From an uncultured Eubacterium sp. (GTDB taxonomy: Bacteria > Bacillota > Clostridia > Lachnospirales > Lachnospiraceae), in assembly GCA_947178105.1 (NCBI GenBank), contig CAMWXD010000023.1, forward strand, positions 1 to 58,195: a DNA stretch of 58,195 nucleotides, written 5' to 3'. The translations under genes were made by a program, and so were the position numbers. The notes beneath the pieces were generated by a model. That model ran no database searches. It saw only the letters and a program-made list of their open reading frames with translations, and was not told the DNA's origin. Positions 7,066-16,553 of the stretch are shown piece by piece (position 1 is the stretch's first letter; each line of letters opens with the position of its first letter).

Positions 7066-7551
7066 TCAGATTATTTTCAGCGGCTTTCCCACTGATTTTA
7101 TGTAATATTCCCCCGTATCGCAATGCAGCTCAACGGTTCGCCCATAATTCAGCCCGGTATCCTCGGCAATCAGTCGTATGCCCAGCTCCCTTAGCTTTTT
7201 CTTTGAAGCCAGCGCGTTTTTCTCTCCAATACTGCCGATCGTATCCGTCCCGGATACCTCGAACATCTTCGCTCCTCCGGCAATTTTTGCCACCATGCGC
7301 GTCCTGCTGGCGCCGGCACGAACCATACGGTTGACAAGCTCCACAATGCCCGTATCCGCAAACTTGGCAATATTGGAATTATTTCTGATTTTGGTACTGT
7401 CCGGCAGCATAATATGTGCCAGGCCGCCAATTTTCGTTACCGGATCATAGAGCGCAATCCCAATACAGGAGCCAAGCCCCAGCGTTGTGATCGCATTCGG
7501 ACTTTTGCAAATATTTAAGTCCGCCATTCCAACTTTTATCATCTGACTCAT
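7066..7551 (-). CDS. cheD: Chemoreceptor glutamine deamidase CheD
   Basis: CheD deamidates glutamines on methyl-accepting chemoreceptors and, bound to CheC, takes part in adaptation. The 161-aa protein carries the catalytic cysteine motif TTLGLGSCIGIALYDP and the histidine motif GGLAHIMLP. These supply the Cys/His pair of the papain-like active site. KIAGGAKMF and GLNYGRTVELHCDTG are further family blocks. The ATG at 7551 (MSQMIKVG) was preferred because GGTGAG precedes it; an upstream GTG at 7566 is possible. It is directly downstream of cheC, its partner. Confidence 0.93.
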   Translation of the reverse strand: MSQMIKVGMADLNICKSPNAITTLGLGSCIGIALYDPVTKIGGLAHIMLPDSTKIRNNSNIAKFADTGIVELVNRMVRAGASRTRMVAKIAGGAKMFEVSGTDTIGSIGEKNALASKKKLRELGIRLIAEDTGLNYGRTVELHCDTGEYYIKSVGKPLKII

Positions 7552-7581
7552 CTGTTCGCTCACCACCCCACATATACTTTA

Positions 7582-8202
7582 TTAAAGCATGATTCCAAGT
7601 GATGTCAAGATCTTGTCATAAGAATCTAACTCCGGTAAAAGGATAAAATAACCTTCAAATACCGTTTCACCTCCAAATGATGTCTCAATCAGCAGCGCGT
7701 TATCCCCATACTGCCCAAATTGAATCGCCGGAATGCTTAAAATAGCGCCTGCCATATCTACAGCTATATAAGGTACGGTCGGTGAAATATTCAGGTTTGT
7801 CATCGCCGACAATGCGGAAAGGTAAGCGCCCGCTATAATATTTCCAATCTCTTTCATCGCGGACAAGTCCATCTCATCAAACGGGGCTTTATACGCACCG
7901 TCCCTTCCGAGCAGATGGTTTACCAGATTGTGTGCGTCGTCCATTTTAAGCAAAAACATCAGGCTGCCGGAAATATCATTCTGTACTCCGAGATAAATGC
8001 CAACGATCTCTTCTTCCTCTGAACCAATCGCCGTATTCAAATCCTCGACTCCCATCAGCTTGACATTCGGCACTTCCATACTCAGCTTGATGCCAAGCAT
8101 CGTCGCAATCGCAGTCGTCGCATTTCCTGCCCCTATATTGCCGATTTCCCTTAATACGTCAAAATACATACTGTTTATTTCGTCAAACGTAAATTTGCCC
8201 AT
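7582..8202 (-). CDS. cheC: CheY-P phosphatase CheC
   Basis: CheC dephosphorylates CheY-P and binds CheD. The 206-aa protein has the two pseudo-symmetric active-site helices DVLREIGNIGAGNATTA (about residue 14) and SAMKEIGNIIAGAYLSA (about residue 113). Both keep the E-x-x-N signature needed for phosphatase activity. No C-terminal FliN/SpoA domain is present, which separates it from FliY. The ATG at 8202 follows a GGGAGA site. It lies between cheW and cheD, the standard Firmicutes adaptation block. Confidence 0.92.
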   Translation of the reverse strand: MGKFTFDEINSMYFDVLREIGNIGAGNATTAIATMLGIKLSMEVPNVKLMGVEDLNTAIGSEEEEIVGIYLGVQNDISGSLMFLLKMDDAHNLVNHLLGRDGAYKAPFDEMDLSAMKEIGNIIAGAYLSALSAMTNLNISPTVPYIAVDMAGAILSIPAIQFGQYGDNALLIETSFGGETVFEGYFILLPELDSYDKILTSLGIML

Positions 8203-8258
8203 ATCGTTCTCCCTGCATGGATTGAATCTTACTCAATATTCTCCTGATACTATAAGAT

Positions 8259-8288
8259 ATAGTGAGACGCACAAGGCCGTCTCACTAT
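8259..8288. other. Hairpin between cheW and cheC
   Basis: ATAGTGAGACG (8259-8269) and CGTCTCACTAT (8278-8288) form a perfect 11-bp stem with an 8-base loop. It has no T-run on either strand, so it is not a classic terminator. It may stabilise the upstream transcript or set relative expression. Confidence 0.6.
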
Positions 8289-8301
8289 CCCCTTTTCTCC
8301 C

Positions 8302-8763
8302 TTATACAGCCTCGTGCTCATCAATAATTGCATTAATATCAAACAATGAAACAAGCTCATCGCCGTTTTTGCCGATGCCATTGATAAACATTTCCTTGGA
8401 TTCCCTGGAACTGTGAGAAAGCTTGTCAATCTCATTCGGCCCAAGGTTAATGACCTCTTTTACTTCATCCACAACAATTCCAAGCGCATCCTTTTGTTCA
8501 AATTTTAAAATGATAATACGCGAAGCTCCTGTATATACATCATCCTCCAGCCCCATCTTCCTGCGGATGCTCATAACCGGAATGACCTCGCCGCGCAGGT
8601 TGATCACGCCTTTAAAATAAAACTGTGAGGTTGGCACCCTTGTAATTTTCTGCATCCTGACAATATTATCAATATAGCTGATATCGATTCCGTACTGTTC
8701 ACTGCCGATCTTTACAACTATGTACTGCTTTTTTGCTTCTTCTGTCGTTTCTATATAATCCAC
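8302..8763 (-). CDS. cheW: Chemotaxis coupling protein CheW
   Basis: CheW links chemoreceptors to the CheA kinase in the polar array. The protein is about 153 aa and is a single CheW/SH3-like domain, with YGIDISYIDNIVRM, FYFKGVINLRGEVIPVMSIR and DALGIVVDEVKEVI. The frame allows a GTG at 8772 (MPKVDY) or a GTG at 8763 (MDYIETTEE). The second has a well-spaced GGAGGT and was chosen. It follows cheA by 14 bases. Confidence 0.94.
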   Translation of the reverse strand: MDYIETTEEAKKQYIVVKIGSEQYGIDISYIDNIVRMQKITRVPTSQFYFKGVINLRGEVIPVMSIRRKMGLEDDVYTGASRIIILKFEQKDALGIVVDEVKEVINLGPNEIDKLSHSSRESKEMFINGIGKNGDELVSLFDINAIIDEHEAV

Positions 8764-8777
8764 TTTCGGCACCTCCC

Positions 8778-10907
8778 TTACATCAATGTATTCACATCCA
8801 GGATCAATGCGATCTCACCGTCGCCCAAGATTGTCGCACCGCTGATGATCTTGCTGTTGCTGATAAATTTTCCGAGCGATTTAATAACGATCTCCTGCTG
8901 GCCCAGCAGGTTATCCACAACAAGCCCCGCCTGCTTTTCCCCTTTATTTACAATTACAACCGTCAGGCTTTCCGGCGCATTCTCCGGCTCTTCAATATCT
9001 AAAATCTGGTTCAGCCGGATCAGCGGAATGACATTGCCGCGCAGGTTGATAACCTCCTCCGCCTGCACATATTTAATCTCAGAAACCGGCACATCCTCAA
9101 TCGTAATAATCGACCCGAGCGCAATCGCGAACAGCTCATGATGTACTTCTACGAGCAATGCCTGGATAATCGCCAGTGTCAGAGGAAGGCGCACAATAAA
9201 CGTAGACCCTTCGCCAAGCTTGCTCTTTACCTCTACGTCGCCGCCAAGCGTCTCGATATTGGACTTTACAACGTCCAGCCCGACGCCTCTGCCGGATACA
9301 TCCGTGATCTTCTTCGCCATGGAAAAGCTTGGCATAAACAGAAAATCGATAATCTCCTTCTGGCTTAAGTTTTCCGCCTGCTCCGGCGTAACCAGCCCGC
9401 GGTCGATCGCTTTGCGCTTTACGTTTTCCGTGTCAATTCCATTGCCGTCGTCGCCGACTTCGATCACGACATTATTGCCTTCCTGGTATGCCTTTAAGTT
9501 GATCGAGCCGACTTCCGGCTTTCCTCTTTCCTTACGCAGTTCTGCGCTTTCCAGCCCATGGTCAGCAGAATTGCGCAGCAAATGCTGTAACGGGTCGCCG
9601 ATCTGGTCGACAACGGTACGGTCCAGCTCCGTATCCTCACCGGACATGTACAGCTCCATTTTTTTATCCAGTTTGCGCGATAAATCACGGATCATACGCG
9701 GGAATTTTGCCACGACGCTTTCAATCGGCACCATTCGCGCTTTCATGACAGATTCATGCAGGCTTGTCGTAATACGCTCCAGATATTCAATCTGGTCACG
9801 GAACGACTGGCTTTGTGTCCCGTCTCCTGAGTCGCTGGAGCTGATCGAAACAAGGCTGTTCTTTGCGATAATCAGCTCGCTGACCTGGTTCATCAGGGCA
9901 TCCAGCTTTTCAATATCGACACGCACCGTACGGTTTGCCACCGGCTTGTTGACCGGCTTTCCTTTTGCCGCCGTACCGGCTGTTTTAGCCGCGTCTCCCT
10001 TTGCCTGTACCGCTGCGGCTGGTGCGACCGCAGGCGCTGCCGGCTCAGCGGATGCTGCCTTTTCTCCTTCCGGTTCTTTTTCTTTATCGGACGTTGCTAC
10101 AAGCATTTCGTATTTGATCTGCTCACCGAATACATCCTCGATTTCCGATACTGCTTTTGCAACTGTAAGGAATTTATCTACGCCTTCCTCGTCTGCGGAC
10201 ATCAGAAAGCTGAAATCCAGGTCAAATTTTTCGTCTTCAATATCCTGCGCGCCCGGATGATAGACAAGGATCTCTCCAAACTCCTCGACTGCTTTAAACA
10301 CAAGAAACGCCCTTGCCGCCTTTAACAGGCATTCTTTTTGTACATATACGGTAAATCCGAACAGCACTTTTCCGCTGTCCTCCGCATTTTTCAGGCTTTC
10401 CCGCTCTGCTTCGGAAAGCTCAAGTTGCAGGAATTTTTTCATATGCCCGCCTGCGGCAGCTTCCTCTGCCTGTGCAGGCTTTTGATCCGCCGCCTCTTTT
10501 GTGTCCTTTACAGCAGGCGCCGCATCCCCGTTTAATATACCGTTTAAAGCCGCAATAATACCCTCGTTGTCATTGGTGCCTTCGTCGGAAGTCTCTTTGA
10601 TAATATTCAGGTAACCTTCAATCGCATCCAGGCACTGAAACAGCACATCGATAATATCGCCGTTGACCTTGATCTTATCGTTACGCACCTCCTGGAATAC
10701 GTTTTCCATATCATGCGTTAAATGCTGCATCCGCTTAAAGCCCATCGTACCCGCCATCCCTTTTAAGGAATGGGCCGCACGGAAGATCTCGTTGATGACG
10801 TCATGGTCTTCCGGCTCATTTTCCAGCGCCATAATATTGTCGCTTAAGCTCTGGATATGCTCTGCTGTCTCATCAATAAATATCTCAAGATACTGACTTA
10901 CATCCAT
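8778..10907 (-). CDS. cheA: Chemotaxis histidine kinase CheA
   Basis: CheA autophosphorylates in response to receptors and passes phosphate to CheY and CheB. The 709-aa protein has, in order: HPt domain P1 with the phosphorylated histidine in FRAAHSLKGMAGTMGF (His46); a P2-like domain about 160-275; an Ala/Pro/Lys-rich linker about 280-335; the dimerisation helices; the ATPase domain with N-box HLLRNSADHGLE and GRGVGLDVV; and a C-terminal CheW-like domain. All motifs needed for activity are present. It starts directly behind cheB (stop and start almost touch) and is followed by cheW. Confidence 0.96.
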   Translation of the reverse strand: MDVSQYLEIFIDETAEHIQSLSDNIMALENEPEDHDVINEIFRAAHSLKGMAGTMGFKRMQHLTHDMENVFQEVRNDKIKVNGDIIDVLFQCLDAIEGYLNIIKETSDEGTNDNEGIIAALNGILNGDAAPAVKDTKEAADQKPAQAEEAAAGGHMKKFLQLELSEAERESLKNAEDSGKVLFGFTVYVQKECLLKAARAFLVFKAVEEFGEILVYHPGAQDIEDEKFDLDFSFLMSADEEGVDKFLTVAKAVSEIEDVFGEQIKYEMLVATSDKEKEPEGEKAASAEPAAPAVAPAAAVQAKGDAAKTAGTAAKGKPVNKPVANRTVRVDIEKLDALMNQVSELIIAKNSLVSISSSDSGDGTQSQSFRDQIEYLERITTSLHESVMKARMVPIESVVAKFPRMIRDLSRKLDKKMELYMSGEDTELDRTVVDQIGDPLQHLLRNSADHGLESAELRKERGKPEVGSINLKAYQEGNNVVIEVGDDGNGIDTENVKRKAIDRGLVTPEQAENLSQKEIIDFLFMPSFSMAKKITDVSGRGVGLDVVKSNIETLGGDVEVKSKLGEGSTFIVRLPLTLAIIQALLVEVHHELFAIALGSIITIEDVPVSEIKYVQAEEVINLRGNVIPLIRLNQILDIEEPENAPESLTVVIVNKGEKQAGLVVDNLLGQQEIVIKSLGKFISNSKIISGATILGDGEIALILDVNTLM

Positions 10908-10908
10908 C

Positions 10909-12159
10909 TTATTTTACCCCCACTTGATTAATGATTCTTTTGGGAATATTCGTAAGCGGCACTACTTCATCGACAAGCCCGGCCTCCGCAATCGCCTTTG
11001 GCATCCCATATACGACGCAGGTCGGCTCATCCTGGGCAATGACATAGATCGGCTTTGCCCGGTTCAGCTCCTTGATCCCGTCTGTCCCGTCCGCCCCCAT
11101 GCCGGTTAAAACCACACAGACGATCTCGTCATACGACGACCGTTTTAAAGACCGATACATCACGTTTGCACATGGGCGCAGCCCGCCGATTGCCGGCGCA
11201 TCGGAAAGATGGATCTTATGTGTGCCGTCCTTTGCCGCCACAACCTCCAAATGATAGCCGCCCGGCGCTACATAGACGCATCCTTTTTTCAGGACATCGT
11301 TCTCCTGCGCTTCCTTAACCTGGACTTTGCTCAACTCATTTAAGCGTTCCGCCATAGACTTTGTAAATCCCGTAGGCATATGCTGTACGAGTACCATAGG
11401 CGCATCCATGTTTTTATCCAAATACGGGATCACGCTTTGCAGCGATTTCGGGCCTCCGGTAGAACATGCAAGCGCAATCAGCTTTTTTCCGCCGCTCCCG
11501 CCAGATGCCCTGCGCGACACTGTCCGTGCCGCTCCCGCAGACGCCGTGCCTGCTGCGTTTACCGCAGACGAAGCGCTGCCAGCGGCTGCTGATGCACGCG
11601 CAGCGGCTGCTGAAAGCGCTGCCCTTGTAGATGCTGCCGACGGCGTTTTCGATGCAGCCGTCCCCGGCTGTTTTCCTGCGAAAGAAGCCATCCCCGGCGT
11701 TCTTCCCGGCGTCTGCCTGGAAGCTGCCGGCTGCGAAAGAGCAGCCTTTGCCGTCTTTGCCTGCGGAAGTATAGAGTTTAACAGGCTGCTAAGCTCCGTA
11801 CGGAACTGCACTCCCTTTGCCTCAATGATATTTTCCGGCTTTGTGATAAAATCGATCGCGCCATACTCCATCGCCTGTATGGTGATCTTTGCATCTTCCT
11901 TTGCCAGGGAGCTGACAACGACCACTGTGGCACGAATATTCTCTTTTTGCAGTTTTTGCAGAAGCTCCAGCCCATTCATCCTCGGCATATTAATATCCAA
12001 AAGCACTGCATCGTAGCTGTTGTTTTTGATTTTCTCATATGCTTCCAGCCCGTCTCTGCATGTGTCTGTCGCTTCAAACTCATCACCTGAATTAATTATA
12101 TCACAGATAGCCCTTCTCATGAGTGCAGAATCATCTACAACTAAAATATTTTTTTTCAT
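10909..12159 (-). CDS. cheB: Chemotaxis methylesterase CheB
   Basis: CheB removes methyl groups from receptor glutamates, and can deamidate glutamines, when phosphorylated by CheA. The 416-aa protein has a receiver domain (VDDSALMRR; phosphorylated Asp55 in LLDINMPRMNG). A long Ala/Ser/Thr/Gly-rich linker follows (about residues 135-225). The C-terminal esterase domain shows the catalytic serine ACSTGGPKSL, histidine VLVQHMPTGF and aspartate GMGADGTDGI. The linker is longer than in Escherichia coli CheB and of low complexity. cheR is not in the window. Confidence 0.95.
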   Translation of the reverse strand: MKKNILVVDDSALMRRAICDIINSGDEFEATDTCRDGLEAYEKIKNNSYDAVLLDINMPRMNGLELLQKLQKENIRATVVVVSSLAKEDAKITIQAMEYGAIDFITKPENIIEAKGVQFRTELSSLLNSILPQAKTAKAALSQPAASRQTPGRTPGMASFAGKQPGTAASKTPSAASTRAALSAAAARASAAAGSASSAVNAAGTASAGAARTVSRRASGGSGGKKLIALACSTGGPKSLQSVIPYLDKNMDAPMVLVQHMPTGFTKSMAERLNELSKVQVKEAQENDVLKKGCVYVAPGGYHLEVVAAKDGTHKIHLSDAPAIGGLRPCANVMYRSLKRSSYDEIVCVVLTGMGADGTDGIKELNRAKPIYVIAQDEPTCVVYGMPKAIAEAGLVDEVVPLTNIPKRIINQVGVK

Positions 12160-12220
12160 AACGCATCAGAACTTCTTTCTCTCTCATTTTCAATTCTTAC
12201 GTTTTTCGTTTGTAATGTTG

Positions 12221-13090
12221 CTACTTAAAAAAATTATAAAACAATTCTTTAATCCCCTGTCGTTCTGGCTCGATATTCGGCTCTCCTTCAATCAGGCTCT
12301 GGGCAAGGCGTTCAAATGCCTTTGCAGACCTCGCGTTCGGCGCAGTCATAGAAACGATTTTCTGCGCGCGCACCGATTTTTCCAGCAGCCCGTCTTGTGG
12401 GATCGTACCAAAAAAATGCACTTCTCCCTGGAGAAACTTGGATATGACAGAGCTTAGCTTTTCATAGACCACCTGCCCGTCATCCACCGATACCGTACGG
12501 TTTACAACGACCTCAATATTCGTGCTGTGGCGGACAAAGCCCGGATTTCCATACAGCGCCTTAATCAGCGAATAGGAATCGGTCAGGGAGCTTGGTTCCG
12601 GCGTCAGCACAAGCAGCACTTCCGGGCTGGATGATACGAATTCCATCACGTTATTCGCAATCCCCGCCCCTGTATCGATCAGTATGAAATCAGTCAGGCC
12701 GTCCAGCTCGTTTAAGTTGTTGACCAGCCTGGAAAGCTGGTTTTTTGTCAAATTATTCATTCCGGTAATCCCGTTTCCGCCGGAAATAAATCCGATTTCC
12801 ATAGGGCCTTCGGTAATGATTTCCTCCATCTTCTTACCATGGTATATCATATCACTTAGATTATATTTCGGGATTGCGCCAAACATAACCTCAACATTGG
12901 CAAGGCCCATATCCGCATCAAAAATAATGACTCTCTTCCCAAGCCTGCGGAGCTGGACAGCAAGGTTGACAGCAATATTCGATTTCCCAACCCCGCCTTT
13001 CCCACTGGTTATTGTAATAACCCTTGCTTTGGATACAGAACGGGGCTGCTTTGATTTTACCACGTTTCTCAGTTGTTCTGCCTGATCCAT
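12221..13090 (-). CDS. flhG: Flagellar number regulator FlhG (MinD-like ATPase)
   Basis: FlhG (YlxH/FleN) is a ParA/MinD-type ATPase that controls the number and placement of flagella together with FlhF. The 289-aa protein has the deviant Walker A GKGGVGKSNIAVN, the switch sequence FDADMGLANVEVM and ILIDTGAGIANNV. A C-terminal amphipathic end (GIKELFYNFFK) fits a membrane-targeting sequence. The ATG at 13090 has GGAGGGG upstream; a TTG two codons earlier overlaps the flhF stop. It directly follows flhF. Confidence 0.92.
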   Translation of the reverse strand: MDQAEQLRNVVKSKQPRSVSKARVITITSGKGGVGKSNIAVNLAVQLRRLGKRVIIFDADMGLANVEVMFGAIPKYNLSDMIYHGKKMEEIITEGPMEIGFISGGNGITGMNNLTKNQLSRLVNNLNELDGLTDFILIDTGAGIANNVMEFVSSSPEVLLVLTPEPSSLTDSYSLIKALYGNPGFVRHSTNIEVVVNRTVSVDDGQVVYEKLSSVISKFLQGEVHFFGTIPQDGLLEKSVRAQKIVSMTAPNARSAKAFERLAQSLIEGEPNIEPERQGIKELFYNFFK

Positions 13091-13092
13091 AC

Positions 13093-14439
13093 TCAATCCC
13101 CTCCAAGTAATTTCTTAACAATCTTTTGTGTGTCAAATACCTCTATATCATCCGGTACGTTCTGCCCATACGTCGCATAAGACAGGTCAGCTCCCGAATA
13201 CAAATGGATATTTAACAAGTTGCCGTAACATGAGGTCTCATCCAGCTTGGTAAAGATCAGCTTATAATCTGCAAACGTCTGATAAATATTGCACATATCC
13301 TGCAAATCACGATATTTTGTCGTTGCGCTTAAGACCAGATACACCTCCGTTTTAGACTCGGCGGATACCCCGCCGATCAAATTTTTCACATCCTCGCACT
13401 GTGCTACATTTTTATGGGAAAAGCCCGCAGTGTCCACAAGGATCAGGTCATACTCTGACAAATTGTTTACCGCATCCCTGATCTCCTCCGCTGAATATAC
13501 AATCGTAAGCGGCATATCCAATATATTCGCATATGTGCGAAGCTGCTCGGTCGCCGCAATGCGGTAGGTGTCCGCTGTCAAAAACGCTACCTTTTTTCCC
13601 TCGTCGACCTTGTAGCGGGAAGCCACCTTGGCAATCGTCGTCGTCTTGCCCACGCCCGTAGGCCCGATAAAAAAAGCAACGGTCGGCCTGGAATTCACAA
13701 ACTCGATCGGTTTCGGCTGGCCGAACTTTAATACAAGCTTTTGATAAATATGAGATAAGATATAATCGATATTACTGCCTTTATTTGTAATTTTTTCCAA
13801 CTCGTCCAAAATCTGGTTGGCATATTTTTCGTCAACCTCGTTATCCAAAAGTGTCTGATAGAGCATTTTCACAAAAGAAAACCCTTCCTGTGCCTGGCCA
13901 TTCGCCTCTCCCATGCCATCCTCCTGATTTTTCTTTTCAGCCGAAATACGGTCTTCCAAAAGGCTTTGCAGGCTGTCGAGCCGCTCCTCCAGCGCAGACG
14001 TGCTTGTAGCCGTATTGGATGCCGCGGCTGCAAAGGCAGCGGACGGTGTGCCTGTGCCGGATGCTGCCTGCTGCGGCGCATATTCCGGCGTTTCCGTTCC
14101 ATTCTGCTTCTGGAGCTGCTGCAACACCAGCCCCGCTGTCTCGTCCAGGCGGTTTTGAGAGGCTACCGGAAGCCGGATCGCCTCGTCCGCAGTCAGGTTG
14201 ATGCTTTCCGGCTTTCTTGCCTGCTGCGGCGCATCCGCCTGGGCATATGGATTTTTTTTATCAGATTCACTTTCTTCAAGGGCTGCTGTGACCTCGTACG
14301 CGATCCCTTTAAACGCACGGAAAACTCCTTTTGGCTTGATTGTCTTGACACTCATAATCACGACATCCGGCCCCATTTCCTTTTTTGCTTTTTCGATCGC
14401 CTCGCTCTCAGTCTTGCCCTGAAATTTATTGATTGTCAT
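13093..14439 (-). CDS. flhF: Flagellar SRP-like GTPase FlhF
   Basis: FlhF is an SRP-family GTPase that marks the site of flagellar assembly; FlhG stimulates its GTPase. The 448-aa protein has an N-terminal B domain (MTINKFQGKTESEAIEKAKK), a Gln/Ala/Ser-rich linker, the N domain, and a G domain. G motifs: FIGPTGVGKTTTIAKVA (G1), DTYRIAATEQLRTYA (G2), LVDTAGFSHKN (G3) and TKLDETSCYGN (G4). The stop overlaps the region of the flhG ribosome binding site, and its ATG directly follows the flhA stop. Confidence 0.95.
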   Translation of the reverse strand: MTINKFQGKTESEAIEKAKKEMGPDVVIMSVKTIKPKGVFRAFKGIAYEVTAALEESESDKKNPYAQADAPQQARKPESINLTADEAIRLPVASQNRLDETAGLVLQQLQKQNGTETPEYAPQQAASGTGTPSAAFAAAASNTATSTSALEERLDSLQSLLEDRISAEKKNQEDGMGEANGQAQEGFSFVKMLYQTLLDNEVDEKYANQILDELEKITNKGSNIDYILSHIYQKLVLKFGQPKPIEFVNSRPTVAFFIGPTGVGKTTTIAKVASRYKVDEGKKVAFLTADTYRIAATEQLRTYANILDMPLTIVYSAEEIRDAVNNLSEYDLILVDTAGFSHKNVAQCEDVKNLIGGVSAESKTEVYLVLSATTKYRDLQDMCNIYQTFADYKLIFTKLDETSCYGNLLNIHLYSGADLSYATYGQNVPDDIEVFDTQKIVKKLLGGD

Positions 14440-16473
14440 TTATGCTGTCACCATCCCTACTGACTGTAATTCCACATTTGAATCTATTTCATTATAAGAC
14501 ACTACAATAAGGTCTTTAAAATATTCCTCTGTCATTTTCTTAAAATACATACGCACAATCGGTGAGGTAACAACGATCGGGTTCTTGCCGAGATTTTCCA
14601 GCTTTGCGATCTCTGTCTCCACAGAAGCCATAATCGCTTTTGTCCGCTCTGGGTCGATCGTTAAGTACGCCCCCTGCTCGGTCTGCTTTACCGATGACAT
14701 AATTTCCTGCTCAATATTCGGGTCAAGCGTAATCACGCTGGTCGCCTCATTCGGCATAAAATAACGGCTGGAAATCGCCCTCTTTAACGCCTGGCGCGTA
14801 TATTCGGTCAGCACGTCGGTATCCCTGGAGGTCGCCGCGTGGTCTGCCAGTGTCTCAAAAATCGTAAGCAGGTCGCGAATGGAAATCCCTTCGGCGAGCA
14901 GGTTTTGCAGCACCTTTTGGATCTCGCCGATGCCAAGCAGCTTCGGCACAAGGTCTTCGACCAAAACCGGATTGTTTTCCTTTACATTGTCGATTAAGTT
15001 CTGTACATCCTGCCTTGTAAGCAGTTCTGCAATATGGCTGCGGATGACCTCTGTCAGATGGGTCGCAATAATAGACGGCGGGTCAACGACTGTATAGCCA
15101 AGGCTCTCCGCACGCTCCCTCTGGCTCTCCGTAATCCAGATCGCCGGCAGGTGGAAGGACGGCTCAAACGTCGGAATCCCCGTGATCTCCTCCTCCACAT
15201 AGCCCGGATTCATTGCCATGTAATGGTCAAATAAAATCTCACCTTCTGTAATCTGGATGCCCTTGATCTTAATAATATACTGGTTCGGGTTTAACTGGAT
15301 ATTGTCGCGCAGGCGGATAATCGGGACAACCGTTCCTAGTTCCAGCGCGATCTGCCTTCGAATCATAACGACACGGTCTAACAGGTCGCCGCCCTGGTTC
15401 ACGTCCGCAAGCGGAATAATCCCGTAGCCAAACTCCAGCTCAATCGGGTCAACCTGAAGCAGGGATACGACATTTTCCGGTTTTCGGATCTCCTCTGCTT
15501 CCTCCTCAGCCTGCGTAGTCTCCTCCTCAATCGCTTCCACCGCCATACTCTTATCCATGCCTCTGCCGACAATCAGATACATCAGGCCAAACGCAATAAA
15601 AAGCCCTGTATTTAACGGTGTCGTAATGCCTAAAAAGGCAAGCGTCATGCCGACTAAGTACAGTACTTTCGGAATGCCGAACAACTGTGATACAAGCACC
15701 TCGCTGAAATCCGCTTCCTTGGAAGCTTTTGTAACCAATATACCTGTCGCAAGCGAGATCATCAAAGACGGCATCTGCGATGCAAGCCCGTCACCGATCG
15801 TTAAGATCCCGTATTTCTGCAAAGCTTCTACTGCTTCCAGGCTTTCGCGCGTCATGCCCATAACTGTCCCGCCGATCAGGTTGATGCCTGTGATCAAAAG
15901 CCCGGCAGCCGCATCTCCCTTTACATACTTTGTAGCACCGTCCATGGAGCCGAAAAATGCAGATTCCATCTGTATTTTTTCACGGCGGTTGCGCGCCTCC
16001 CTGTCATCGATCGCGCCTGTATTCAAGTCCGCGTCAATCGCCATCTGTTTTCCAGGCATCGCGTCCAGCGTAAAACGCGCCGTTACCTCAGATACACGCT
16101 CTGAACCTTTATTAATTACGACAAACTGGATAATAACCAGGATAATAAAGACAATGGCGCCGACAATAATATCATTGCCGCCGACAAACGCCCCAAATGT
16201 CGCAACGACATTTCCCGGGTCGCCGGTCGTTAAGATCAGCCTGGTGGAAGATACGTTCAGCGCGATTCGAAAAATCGTCGTAAATAACAGCAGGGTCGGG
16301 AAAAACGACATATCCAGAACCTCCTGCACAAACAGACAGTTAAACAGTACTACCAGCGCAACCGAAATATTGAGCGCCAGCATCACATCCAATAACTGAT
16401 TCGGGATAGGTACAATAAAGAATACAACTGCCGCCAGCAAATACAGTGCAACACCTACGTCTGCTTTCTTCAT
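14440..16473 (-). CDS. flhA: Flagellar export gate protein FlhA
   Basis: FlhA forms the nonameric ring of the type III export gate and uses the proton motive force. The 677-aa protein has about eight transmembrane helices in the first 330 residues. It carries the conserved cytoplasmic loop FTLDAMPGKQMAIDADLNTG, with the Asp residues needed for proton coupling, and a large cytosolic domain that receives substrates and chaperones. Length is typical. Its ATG (16473) overlaps the stop codon of a 27-codon ORF in an ATGA arrangement. Its ribosome binding site (GGAAAGGTGGGA) lies inside that small ORF. Confidence 0.96.
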   Translation of the reverse strand: MKKADVGVALYLLAAVVFFIVPIPNQLLDVMLALNISVALVVLFNCLFVQEVLDMSFFPTLLLFTTIFRIALNVSSTRLILTTGDPGNVVATFGAFVGGNDIIVGAIVFIILVIIQFVVINKGSERVSEVTARFTLDAMPGKQMAIDADLNTGAIDDREARNRREKIQMESAFFGSMDGATKYVKGDAAAGLLITGINLIGGTVMGMTRESLEAVEALQKYGILTIGDGLASQMPSLMISLATGILVTKASKEADFSEVLVSQLFGIPKVLYLVGMTLAFLGITTPLNTGLFIAFGLMYLIVGRGMDKSMAVEAIEEETTQAEEEAEEIRKPENVVSLLQVDPIELEFGYGIIPLADVNQGGDLLDRVVMIRRQIALELGTVVPIIRLRDNIQLNPNQYIIKIKGIQITEGEILFDHYMAMNPGYVEEEITGIPTFEPSFHLPAIWITESQRERAESLGYTVVDPPSIIATHLTEVIRSHIAELLTRQDVQNLIDNVKENNPVLVEDLVPKLLGIGEIQKVLQNLLAEGISIRDLLTIFETLADHAATSRDTDVLTEYTRQALKRAISSRYFMPNEATSVITLDPNIEQEIMSSVKQTEQGAYLTIDPERTKAIMASVETEIAKLENLGKNPIVVTSPIVRMYFKKMTEEYFKDLIVVSYNEIDSNVELQSVGMVTA

Positions 16474-16553
16474 TTCTCACTATCCCACCTTTCCTTCGTA
16501 TAGTTTCCAGTTTTATACATACAGCCGTTTCCGGCTTCGATCTGTTCTTTCAT
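16470..16553 (-). CDS. Candidate 27-aa peptide coupled to flhA
   Basis: An ATG at 16553-16551 with GAGAAG about 6 bases upstream opens 27 codons starting MKEQIEAGNGCMYKTGNYTK. It ends at a TGA that shares ATGA with the flhA start. The peptide is polar and has no transmembrane helix. Such overlaps normally couple translation, so it may serve as a leader that loads ribosomes onto flhA, or simply be a chance frame. No homologue is known to me. Confidence 0.4.
   Translation of the reverse strand: MKEQIEAGNGCMYKTGNYTKERWDSEK

Noticed and set aside
9220..10260. 346-aa plus-strand open frame
   Set aside because: It lies wholly opposite cheA, is Ser-rich, lacks a ribosome binding site and has no recognisable domain; a shadow of the real gene.
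11327..12016. 229-aa plus-strand open frame
   Set aside because: Complement of cheB and its Ala-rich linker; no independent support.
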